From CAXXHQ01 sp963665265 (GTDB lineage: Bacteria > Planctomycetota > Planctomycetia > Pirellulales > Thermoguttaceae), in assembly GCA_963665265.2 (NCBI GenBank), contig OY762224.2:3224001-3288000 (forward strand): a stretch of 64,000 nucleotides of DNA, written 5' to 3'. A program made the position numbers and the translations under genes. Under the pieces are notes generated by a model. The model saw nothing but the letters and a program-made list of their open reading frames with translations, did no database searches and was not told the origin of the DNA. Numbering within the stretch: position 1 is the first letter of the stretch; every line of letters starts with the position of its first letter. This document shows, piece by piece, positions 1 through 7,971 of the stretch.

Positions 1-360
1 TGGCGGAATACGAATTTGCGTAGCGACTTTTTGGACATCATCTGGCGTGCCAAGGTGAAGGAATGGCCGAAATTATTCCATGCCCTTCGCGGGAGTTGCG
101 AGACGGAGCTTGTCGAACGATTTCCGATTCAAACCGTCACAAAATGGCTTGGAAACAGCCCGAAAGTAGCCCTAAAGCACTACCTTCGCGTTTTGCCTGA
201 GCATTTTAAGAAAGCCGTGAGCGAAACGATCGACGATCCTGAAAAGTTGGCGCAAAATCGTGCGCACAACACGTCGAAATGGCGCAAACCCCAAAAACAA
301 GAAACCCCGTTTTTACCGAGAAAAACGAGGTTTTACGAAAGTTTACGCGTCGCAAAATAG
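1..360 (+). pseudogene. C-terminal part of a tyrosine integrase of a second, upstream element (cut by window start)
   Basis: The frame is open from base 1 and ends at a TAG at 358-360. It carries the HxLR box (HALRG) and the GNS...HYLRV segment with the catalytic tyrosine, and for its first hundred residues it is almost identical to the integrase at 32348-33655. The two diverge near the end. This copy has lost one of two tandem 10-bp units ending in GGCGCAAA (around 281-288; the other copy keeps both at 33527-33545), which shifts the frame, so the stop falls inside the att core. It is therefore the integrase of a neighbouring element stacked at the same tRNA, possibly with a damaged tail. Whether the upstream part is intact cannot be seen. 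Confidence 0.85.
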
Positions 361-376
361 CGGCGGTAGGATTCGA
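353..376. repeat. Left attachment site (24-bp copy of the tRNA-Met 3' end)
   Basis: These 24 bases are identical to 33610-33633, which covers the last 19 bases of the tRNA-Met gene plus flanking A-rich bases. The match stops at 377 versus 33634. Integration into a tRNA 3' end by a tyrosine recombinase leaves just such a direct repeat, with the intact tRNA at one end and only its 3' fragment at the other. The repeats are 33,257 bp apart. Confidence 0.85.
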
Positions 377-593
377 CGACGATTTCATAAGTCCGGATTC
401 TACAAGCGAGTTAGGACAAACGCAAGAATCGATTGGCGCAAAATCGTGCGCACACCCTGAAAAAGGGAAAAATTGCCCCTCCTTGACTGCCTCTGAAATC
501 ACTTCGTCGGCAAGCGATCTTGCATATCTCTTTCGCCGATTGGCCGCCTTGTCGCCCGAAGAACGTACGGCGTTGCGAGCATTGCTGAAGTAG
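377..593 (+). other. Reading frame for a latent integrase C-terminal tail, joined to the integrase only in the excised circle
   Basis: Through the att core the frame reads AAVGF, exactly as in the integrase ending at 33655, and then stays open for 72 codons to a stop at 591-593. The tail ends LAALSPEERTALRALLK, a helical segment with ordinary protein composition. In the integrated form this DNA is separated from its integrase by 33 kb. After excision, right and left ends join at the core, and the 32348-33655 integrase would read into it in frame in place of the seven residues encoded by the tRNA. This is inference from frame continuity; the tail may have arisen by chance. From 594 to 724 no gene is seen. 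Confidence 0.5.
433..454 (+). repeat. 22-base repeat on the left inner arm of the element
   Basis: This block is identical to 247-268 and 33494-33515, although the rest of the surrounding sequence differs. It begins TTGGCGCAAAATCG. It lies 57 bases inside the left att core, whereas the other copies lie on the integrase side of a core, so in the excised circle the core would be flanked by the block on both sides. Confidence 0.5.
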
Positions 594-724
594 TCCGTTA
601 CAACTCCTCAGAGCGAACCTAATGCGATTTCGATGCGAGGGCGCCTGACTGCATCGTTCGGATAAAGTACAATCCCAAACGGCGAGTCTCCTTTTCGCAT
701 GTTCTTTTCTGAAGGTAGTTCGCA

Positions 725-1117
725 ATGACCGAAATCGAACGTCTGAATAAGTTGCCGCTCAATCAACTGGCGACGGAGTATCTGGAACGCTTAGGAGAGG
801 ACACGGATCCGTCGATGTTGGCGGCGTTGCAACTGGCGTGGGTGGGATTGCAACGGACCAACATTCCAGTCCTGGAGAACTATCGGGAGGAACTGATTCA
901 CGCTCTGCTTCAAGTGTCGGATTGGCGAGACCAGGAAGCGGCGTTGAAGACGGTGCTGATGGAAGAGGAGGAGACGGTGGAGGACATGGCGGAAGCGGAG
1001 TGGTCCGTGATAAACGAAATGGATCCGGAGGACGCCGCGGACGCGCTGGCAGAGAACTTCCAAGGTCACATGGCGGAAGACGATCCGTTTCTGGGGAACT
1101 CAGTCACGGAAGGTTAG
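725..1117 (+). CDS. Small acidic protein of unknown function
   Basis: This 130-residue protein is strongly acidic in its second half, with a run of glutamates around residues 79-92 and many D/E after that. It has no signal peptide, membrane segment or recognised motif. A weak ribosome-binding sequence (GAAGG) lies about 10 bases before the ATG. It is the first complete gene inside the left end of the element, about 350 bases from the att site. Composition and helical pattern look like a real cytoplasmic protein, and the acidity would fit a DNA mimic or a protein-binding partner, but that is speculation. I do not recognise the family. Confidence 0.55.
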   Translation: MTEIERLNKLPLNQLATEYLERLGEDTDPSMLAALQLAWVGLQRTNIPVLENYREELIHALLQVSDWRDQEAALKTVLMEEEETVEDMAEAEWSVINEMDPEDAADALAENFQGHMAEDDPFLGNSVTEG

Positions 1118-1484
1118 GGCCAAATTCCTCGGCAATAGGGGAGAGGCACTTCGAAAATTCTTGCGGCTGTCACCACTTTTTGTATAGGGGGCCCCATGCG
1201 TTCCAAATTTTAACCGTCTCCCCCGCCCAATAGTTTTCAGATAGGTACCTAGCTCCTGTATCTCACGAAGCAAAGTTTTTGAAAGTTAAATTAGGGAGTT
1301 CTTCCCGCTAGGTTGCCGTCAACAAATCGCCATCTGGTCCGCTGTAGGCGCTCTACGAACAGTTGTAGCGGCACGGTGAGCCAGTGAAAGATACTCGATG
1401 GCAAGCAGTGGTATAACAAAACTCATCCAGCCGCGCACATTGGCAGTCATGTTCCTTTTGATGTCATCCTGGGTGGGACTGTTC

Positions 1485-1625
1485 TGCCGTAATGTTGTGA
1501 ACCAGCTAGCGTTGTTGGCCTTCTACGACTTCCCAGCCGAGCATTGGATTCATCTGCAAACGACGAACCCGATCGAATCGACGTTCGCCACGATTCCCTT
1601 CGCCGACGGAATCAGAGTTCTAGAG
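1485..1625 (+). pseudogene. IS256-family transposase fragment
   Basis: The translation contains AFYDFPAEHWIHLQTTNPIE and then STFATI, which is the conserved C-terminal stretch of IS256/Mutator transposases. Neither the N-terminal two thirds nor the C-terminal end is present, and no terminal inverted repeats were found. The sequences before (1118-1484) and after (1626-1781) hold no convincing gene. Confidence 0.8.
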
Positions 1626-1781
1626 ACCGCCACCTAAAAAATCCCGTACACAACATTTGACAATAACTCATTATGCGATTCCAATATCACTCGGTGACGA
1701 GCAAATCGGTATCCGCTTCGTAGACACACCTTCACGATTTGAAGGTCAATATGGATGAGGCGGAATGACTCTGGGGGGATC

Positions 1782-4700
1782 ATGAAGTATCCGAAAAAGC
1801 ACATATCTATTCGCGTGCCTTGGCACGATTCCGGCTGGGATGGACGAGTCTGTACCAATCCACGCCTTAACGGGGCTTGCCTCAATCTCAAACGGATTGG
1901 GCAGGAGAGAAACGATATCGCCGAGGAAGCGGTCGCCGGTCAATCGCTTGCGGACTTGCCTCAAGAGAAATGGCCTTGTTGCGTGGCTGAGCGGGGCGCG
2001 TTCATGTCGCCATTCGAATACACGAGAGTCGCCAACCACCCGTACAAGCACACATCCGAGGAGAGTCACGGACACTTCGCTCCCACCGATTTACGCCATC
2101 CCGCCTATTCCGCTCCTGCGGTCCCATTCGCTTGGATGTTGCGGGAATCGATGAATAAACTCGGCGAGACATACGGTTTGGATATGCGGCCCGAGCCGGA
2201 ATTAGGATTTCCCTCGCCGTGGATACAAACCATAGAGAACCAGAAGGCCCTCTCAGATTGCTTTTGTGATCACATTAAACCAGATGAATCACTCTGTTTT
2301 TTTTACGCCAAGCAGGTTCCATTTGTCGAAGATGTCGGGGCAAGGAGAATCCTGGTAGGCGTAGGTCGGGTTTTGCATGTGTCCCCAGGAGTTGAGTACC
2401 AGTATTCGACCAGGGAGCTGAAAGGAAAGCTGCGGTCCATGCTTTGGGAGCGTATGGTGCAGCACTCTATAAGGCCCGATTTCAAAGATGGCTTCTTATT
2501 GCCTTACCATGTGGCACTGGAATGGGCTGCTGACAATCACGACTTTGACACTGCATCTATCGCCGCATTTTCACCAGATGACCGGCTTCTTGAATTCTCA
2601 CACGCTTCGCAGCTTGTAACCCACGACGCAGCAATTGCTTCCTTACTGTCCTGCGCGGAATCTCTCAGGAAAGCTATTGAAATTTCACCTGGACCATGGG
2701 CAAAGTGCCTGGCCTGGATTGACCAACGAGTCGGAGAGTTATGGACGGCCAGAGGGCCGTGCCCAGGGCTCGCGTCGGCGCTTTGCGCGTTTGGCATTGA
2801 CCTTGGAACGTTTGTCGCTCGACAGATTTCTGACAATGTCGGAGAGAATGCCGATCCTTGGCCCATGGTCGATCAAGTTCTCAGAGCCCCTCAAAAGCAC
2901 CTGCCTAAAGATCTTGCCAAAGGGATCGGGACGACCATTCAAACGAAATGGAGCCGTCTTCCCGAAGAGCGCCGAAATCTCCTGAAACTGATAAGCCGAT
3001 TTGAAATCAGCAGAGAACAGGCGACGACGATATATGTCCAGGAGGAACGGAAAAAGGCGAATATCGACTGCGCAGATCTGTCCATATTAACCAATCCCTA
3101 CTTGCTTTATGAGACGACAAGGCTGACAGCTACGCCAATAAGCGTCTGGACCGTTGACCGTGGTGTTTTCCCTGACGAGACCATCCGGAAGAAACACCCT
3201 CTACCTGAGCCAACCGCGCTGGACGCAGGAACAGATGCCCGCCGTGTGCGTGCTCTCAGCGTTAAAACCTTGGAGGATGCAGCTATCGCTGGTAATTCTC
3301 TGATGCCCCAGGACCAGGTTGTGCTCGCGATTCGGAAGCTGGATATCAAGCCAGGGTGCGAAGTCGACGGCGATTTGATCAATGTCGCAAAGGACAAGTT
3401 TGCTGAAATCATAGTTGAAACGCCTCTGGCAGATGGTAGCCCTGCATTGCAGCTTGCCCGTTTAGCCGAAGTGGGTAATGTGATTCGTTCCGCAATCAAA
3501 AAACGTGTTAAAGGAAATCGATTGGTTGTCGAGGCTGATTGGAAGCACCTTCTAGACGGTCATCTTGATGTTCACGGCGTGGGTAGTTCCGACGAACTCG
3601 AGGAAAAGGCTCGTGAAGAAAAGACGGCGGCACTTAAGGAACTTGCCGAATCCCGCCTCAGTGTTCTTATCGGACCTGCAGGGACAGGGAAAACCACTCT
3701 TCTATCGGTACTGTGTTCTCATCCGCAGATATCGCAAGGTGACATTCTGCTTCTGGCTCCAACCGGGAAAGCGCGTGTTCGAATGGAGCAATCCACCAGC
3801 GACCTCAAATTGAAGGGATTCACTGTCGCTCAGTTCCTCAGCCCCGACCGATATGACGGCTCCACAGGTCGCTACAAGTTATCGGAAAAATCTGCCGAGG
3901 CTGGGGCTCGAACAGTCATAGTCGATGAAGCATCAACGCTGACTGAGGAGATGTTGGCTGCACTCATTCAGGCACTCAAGGGTGTTCCTCGTTTGATTCT
4001 GATTGGCGATCCCAGACAGCTTCCCCCGATTGGCGTAGGCCGTCCGTTTGTTGATGTGATCAAGCATCTCGCGCCCGACGGGATTATGGAACAATTTCCA
4101 CGAGTCGCCCCTGGATACGCCGAACTAACCATTCGCAGACGACAGGCCGGTGAAGAACGCGAAGATTTGCAGTTCGCTGAATGGTTCAGCGGATCGCCGA
4201 TCGCTCCGGGTGAGGACGATGTTTTCGACAAAATCGTCAAATTGGGAAAGAGCAAGCATGTCCGCTTTGTTCAATGGAATTCCTCGGATGAACTCAGAAA
4301 GAATCTGGTCTCCGTTCTCGTTGATGAACTTGGTCTTGAAGGTCCGAATGACATTCTGAAGTTTGACGAGTCCTTGGGCGGGAAAGACTGGAATGGGATG
4401 CGATTTTTTAACTTCGGTTCAGCCGAACAGTCCGAGGGCTGGCAAATACTGTCACCCGTTCGTTCAGGGGCGCACGGTGTTCCCGACATCAATCGTTTAA
4501 TTCACAAACAGTTCAGGCAAGAGTTAATCGATTCATCCCGAGCCGCCAAACGGCGGAAATACCCCAAGCCGATGGGGCCAGAAGAGATAGTCTATGGCGA
4601 CAAGGTTATCAACTTAGCGAATACCGATCCTAAAATGCCATGGAACTGCCACCGGAAGGTCTATCCGAGAAAGGACAACCCATACATTGCAAACGGTGAG

Positions 4701-5504
4701 ATCGGGATGGTCGTCGGTTTTTTTTGGAAAAATGGTCTGCCAGATCTGCGTTGGAAACTCGAGGTTGAATTCTCCTCACAGCCAAATTTCAAATACGACT
4801 TCATTGCTAAGGATTTTGGAGAAGAAGCAAATCCGGTACTAGAGTTGGCTTATGCTCTCACCGTGCATAAGTCTCAAGGCAGCGAGTTTGGAACCGTCAT
4901 TCTGGTTCTGCCAAATCCGTGCCGCCTGCTTTCCAGAGAGCTGCTCTACACTGCCCTGACTCGGCAGAAAAATCGAGTGATTATTCTGCACCAAGGAGCC
5001 AGCGGCAATCTGCGTAAGTATTCGTCAGACGCCAGGTCCGAGACGGTCTGCAGACTGACAAATCTTTTTGAAGTGCCATCGCCGATTTATATTGATGGAC
5101 GATTCTTCGAAGATAATCTGATCCACAGAACGGCACGCGGTGAAATGGTTCGGTCAAAATCTGAAGTGATCATCGCTGACAGGCTTTCCGCCTTGAAGGT
5201 CGAGTATACGTACGAGCGTCCTTTGACCATCGGCAGTACCACAAAATATCCCGATTTTACGGTTGAGGATATCGAATCGGGCAGAACATTTTATTGGGAA
5301 CACTGCGGCATGCTGCATGTTCCGAGTTACCTTAGGCGCTGGGAAGAGAAGCTCAATTGGTATAAAGACAACGGCATCCTGCTGCATGAAGAAGGAGAGG
5401 GTGAAAACGGCACGTTGATCGTCACAAGTGAATCAGCGAATGGAGGAATTTCCTCTCAAGATATAGAAAAAGTTATCCGCAAAGTCATATTGAACGAATC
5501 ATGA
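1782..5504 (+). CDS. RecD-like SF1 helicase with a C-terminal nuclease-like domain
   Basis: This 1240-residue protein has an unrecognised N-terminal ~600 residues rich in W/C/H (opening HISIRVPWHDSGWDGRVC). A RecD2-type SF1B motor follows: Walker A GPAGTGKTT near residue 631, Walker B VDEAS near 713, GDPRQLPPI near 742, and the late motif ALTVHKSQGSEF near 1027, followed by LLYTALTRQKNRV. The last ~115 residues (RSKSEVIIADRL, YPDFTVED, FYWEHCGM) look like a PD-(D/E)XK fold with H in place of the usual K. The start was set at 1782 because a G-rich ribosome site (GGGGGG) precedes that ATG; an in-frame ATG at 1755 lacks one. The gene stands alone between transposon remnants in a defence island. 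A role in processing foreign DNA is likely by context but not shown. Confidence 0.85.
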   Translation: MKYPKKHISIRVPWHDSGWDGRVCTNPRLNGACLNLKRIGQERNDIAEEAVAGQSLADLPQEKWPCCVAERGAFMSPFEYTRVANHPYKHTSEESHGHFAPTDLRHPAYSAPAVPFAWMLRESMNKLGETYGLDMRPEPELGFPSPWIQTIENQKALSDCFCDHIKPDESLCFFYAKQVPFVEDVGARRILVGVGRVLHVSPGVEYQYSTRELKGKLRSMLWERMVQHSIRPDFKDGFLLPYHVALEWAADNHDFDTASIAAFSPDDRLLEFSHASQLVTHDAAIASLLSCAESLRKAIEISPGPWAKCLAWIDQRVGELWTARGPCPGLASALCAFGIDLGTFVARQISDNVGENADPWPMVDQVLRAPQKHLPKDLAKGIGTTIQTKWSRLPEERRNLLKLISRFEISREQATTIYVQEERKKANIDCADLSILTNPYLLYETTRLTATPISVWTVDRGVFPDETIRKKHPLPEPTALDAGTDARRVRALSVKTLEDAAIAGNSLMPQDQVVLAIRKLDIKPGCEVDGDLINVAKDKFAEIIVETPLADGSPALQLARLAEVGNVIRSAIKKRVKGNRLVVEADWKHLLDGHLDVHGVGSSDELEEKAREEKTAALKELAESRLSVLIGPAGTGKTTLLSVLCSHPQISQGDILLLAPTGKARVRMEQSTSDLKLKGFTVAQFLSPDRYDGSTGRYKLSEKSAEAGARTVIVDEASTLTEEMLAALIQALKGVPRLILIGDPRQLPPIGVGRPFVDVIKHLAPDGIMEQFPRVAPGYAELTIRRRQAGEEREDLQFAEWFSGSPIAPGEDDVFDKIVKLGKSKHVRFVQWNSSDELRKNLVSVLVDELGLEGPNDILKFDESLGGKDWNGMRFFNFGSAEQSEGWQILSPVRSGAHGVPDINRLIHKQFRQELIDSSRAAKRRKYPKPMGPEEIVYGDKVINLANTDPKMPWNCHRKVYPRKDNPYIANGEIGMVVGFFWKNGLPDLRWKLEVEFSSQPNFKYDFIAKDFGEEANPVLELAYALTVHKSQGSEFGTVILVLPNPCRLLSRELLYTALTRQKNRVIILHQGASGNLRKYSSDARSETVCRLTNLFEVPSPIYIDGRFFEDNLIHRTARGEMVRSKSEVIIADRLSALKVEYTYERPLTIGSTTKYPDFTVEDIESGRTFYWEHCGMLHVPSYLRRWEEKLNWYKDNGILLHEEGEGENGTLIVTSESANGGISSQDIEKVIRKVILNES

Positions 5505-5616
5505 TGCCGGTGTACTCAGACCAGAACTCCACAACTTTGGCCCGTGCCCAAGTGCGTTAACCCAGGATTGACGGACTCCGAACGGGGGCGGAAAACGATC
5601 CCTCAAGGAGTCCTTC

Positions 5617-6150
5617 ATGAATGAATTCAAAGCGTCATCCCCCACGTCTCCATCGACCGTTTCCCGGCCGGCGAGGCGGCTTTCGGCCCAGGAGGAAGAG
5701 GTTGCCTGCTTGCGGGCCAAGCTCGTTCAGAAGAACGAGTCATCTCCGAACTGATGGAGGAGAACGTCCTCGCAAAAAAACTCAATGGGGAACTCTAAAC
5801 GGATGTTGGGTTCTCCACGACCCCCACAATGAAGTCGTCGATTACTTGCGACGCTGGCACGAGCGGACGGAGATTCCAGTCCGAAAGTTCGTGGTCTGGC
5901 TGGGCATCGCCCAGAGCAAGCTTCTCGACTGGAAGGAGCACTACGGCAAGCGGAACGAGCATAACGGCTAGGTGCCGCGCAACTGGTGGCTGGAAGATTG
6001 GGAGCGGCAGGCAATCATCCGTTCTTCGTTCGAGTATCCGCTGTAGGCGCAGTGCGAACCGTTGACCGCTACGTCGCACATTACAACCACGTGCGTCTGC
6101 ACAGCGCGATCGGCTACGTATGTGCTGCGGAACGCCGCGAAGATGGAATA
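5617..6150 (+). pseudogene. Decayed IS3-type insertion sequence (orfA plus internally deleted orfB)
   Basis: An AAGGAG site precedes the ATG at 5617. OrfA begins MNEFKASSPTSPSTVSRPAR, and after a one-base frameshift near 5737 ends VISELMEENVLAKKLNGEL. OrfB follows with VVDYLRRWHERTEIPVRKF and WLGIAQSKLLDWKEHYGKRN, hits an in-frame TAG at 5969-5971 and continues VPRNWWLEDWERQAII. The integrase core is missing, and the frame resumes with VDRYVAHYNHVRLHSAIGYV, the usual rve C-terminus. It is inactive and abuts a second IS3 remnant of opposite orientation near 6130. Confidence 0.8.
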
Positions 6151-6940
6151 GCTCCGCAAGCACGTCAATCGCCTTCTCCGCCGTTATGCCGCGATCCGCC
6201 TCCAACGCCAAACATCTCGCGTATACTCGTCCATGATCGACAGCCACTTGATCGGGCGACCGTTCGTCGTACAATCGTGAATGAAATCCCACGTCCACTC
6301 ATGGTCTTTACGTTCCGCTTTTCGCCGAACGCAAACTATTGTCGCTATGTCCTAAACGCCGCTTCTTTCGCTGTTTTTGCGGCGCTCTGAAGCCTTCTCG
6401 GCGCCAAAGACGCTGAACGCTTTTTCGATGGACGTAGCACCGCCCAAATCCGGCGATAGCCGAAACGAGGATGACGCCCGACCAAAGACAGCATCTCCGA
6501 TACCAAACGCTTCTCCTCATCGTTCTCCGACGGATTGTAGCGTTGACTCGATCGAGATTGGCCTAACGCCCTGCACACCCGACGCTCCGACACGCCCAAC
6601 TTGCGCTGAACGTGCGAAACCATCGCTCGGCGGCGGACAGGGCTTAGAAGTTTCCCTCCAAGGCCTCTTTCAGGATCGCCTTGTCGAGCTCCGCCTTGGC
6701 CAGCAGCTTCTTCAGACGCTTATTCTCCTCCTCCAAGGATTTCAGACGCTTCGCCTCCTCTGCCTTCATCCCGCCGTATTGCGCCCGCCAACGGTGATGA
6801 CGTTCCCCCCAACTTTGATCCAGTTGGAAGGTTAGCCAACAGGGTTGTTGACGCCGATTCCGAGGGGCTCGTAGCGTAGAACTGGAACCAACGCACTCAA
6901 CCGTTGCCACCACACAGCTTTCATAAGAAAAGAGTCTCAA
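6125..6940 (-). pseudogene. Decayed IS3-family insertion sequence, opposite orientation
   Basis: Reading from 6940 downward, an OrfA end is clear (WRAQYGGMKAEEAKRLK, then LEEENKRLKKLLAKAELDKA, stop at 6644). OrfB follows in pieces: the HTH_21 part with VGRHPRFGYRRIWAVLR, a frameshift into VQRLWRREGFRAPQKQRKK, then DQVAVDHGRVYARCLALEAD and VLAELFHLRGVPQHIRS, at which point homology ends near 6125. The DDE C-terminus is lost. Its left edge coincides with the end of the gene finishing at 6937, so its insertion may have altered that gene's 3' end. Confidence 0.8.
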
Positions 6941-7971
6941 CGACTATATCGGAATGGACTGCCCAAACAGGGGCGAGTGTGTATGTTACTGTACAGTTCG
7001 CTGGCAAGTCGGGACACTTCCGCTCGCGGTAAAACCGAAAAGGTATGTCGGTCACGTTGAGGGTTGTCTGTGTCTGGCCGCGCAACGTGCGTCATTGCGA
7101 CGGCCCAGGCCGTCTTTGGTGTATTGTCGCTTCCATCCGAGTGGCCAACTACGAGGCGACGTTCCTTGACGTCGGGCCAAACGAACAAGCGAACTATGCC
7201 AACATCGTTTCCGATAGCATTATGCACTCGATCGAGGATTTTCTCGGCTTGGTCCCGTCGCTCCGCCGCGTCTCTTCCGTAGATTTCCGTGTGAAAATCA
7301 ATTCGCATGAGTTTCGGAAATTGGGTTGGCCGTGCAAACGCGGCCTCAGCTAGACCTATCGCAAACCTCAAGTCCTTTCCCGCTCCTTGCGCACTGATGT
7401 GAGGACTTGCAAAGGCAAGGAAGCTGTAAAACGCCGTCATACGACGAATCAGGTCAAGCTGCTCCGCAAGTTCGGCTCTTGGGTTGCTTACCGGGGCAAC
7501 GGGTTCCCAAAACCTTTCGGTCATCGCATCTTTGAGGCTGGTCCAATCCTGAGTTGTCGCAAGCTGGGCACTGGTTACGACCCGATGAATGGCGATGCCT
7601 GTTGACTCACTCGAAGCCACAGCCTCGCGTGCCCAACTTTCCTCGTCTTCTGGCCAGATGCCGTCAGTGAAGGGGCGAGAAACCAGATGCCGTTCAAGTT
7701 GCGGACGAATGGCTTTTAATAAGTCGAGAGCGGGAAGTCGGTGGTGTACGTCTTCGTCTTGCTGCCGTTGAAGAGTGTCAATCATCGGTGCTATTTCCTG
7801 CGCAAACCAATGAGCGTCGCACAGATCCGACACCACGTTGTTATGGACACGATTTGTGCCTGTGGGTAGCAATCGCTCCCCAAACGAACGAAGCTCTTTC
7901 AGCCATTCTGAGTTGGCAGCGTTGTGGTCGGCGTCGAAAACATGCGGTGTCAGAGCGTATTCCGTCAACAT
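6937..7971 (-). CDS. Unknown protein coupled to the DUF3696 ATPase; last gene of the TIR operon
   Basis: This 344-residue soluble protein has no signal peptide or membrane segment. Its ATG shares one base with the stop of the upstream ATPase gene (TGATG), so the two are translationally coupled and probably form a two-component unit. Stretches such as VHNNVVSDLCDAHWFAQ near residue 43 and LMRIDFHTEIYG near 220 carry conserved-looking D/H/E residues that could form an active site. I do not recognise the fold, and an effector nuclease is only a guess from the ATPase-partner arrangement. The last ~20 residues run into the IS3 remnant and may be foreign. Confidence 0.75.
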   Translation of the reverse strand: MLTEYALTPHVFDADHNAANSEWLKELRSFGERLLPTGTNRVHNNVVSDLCDAHWFAQEIAPMIDTLQRQQDEDVHHRLPALDLLKAIRPQLERHLVSRPFTDGIWPEDEESWAREAVASSESTGIAIHRVVTSAQLATTQDWTSLKDAMTERFWEPVAPVSNPRAELAEQLDLIRRMTAFYSFLAFASPHISAQGAGKDLRFAIGLAEAAFARPTQFPKLMRIDFHTEIYGRDAAERRDQAEKILDRVHNAIGNDVGIVRLFVWPDVKERRLVVGHSDGSDNTPKTAWAVAMTHVARPDTDNPQRDRHTFSVLPRAEVSRLASELYSNIHTRPCLGSPFRYSR

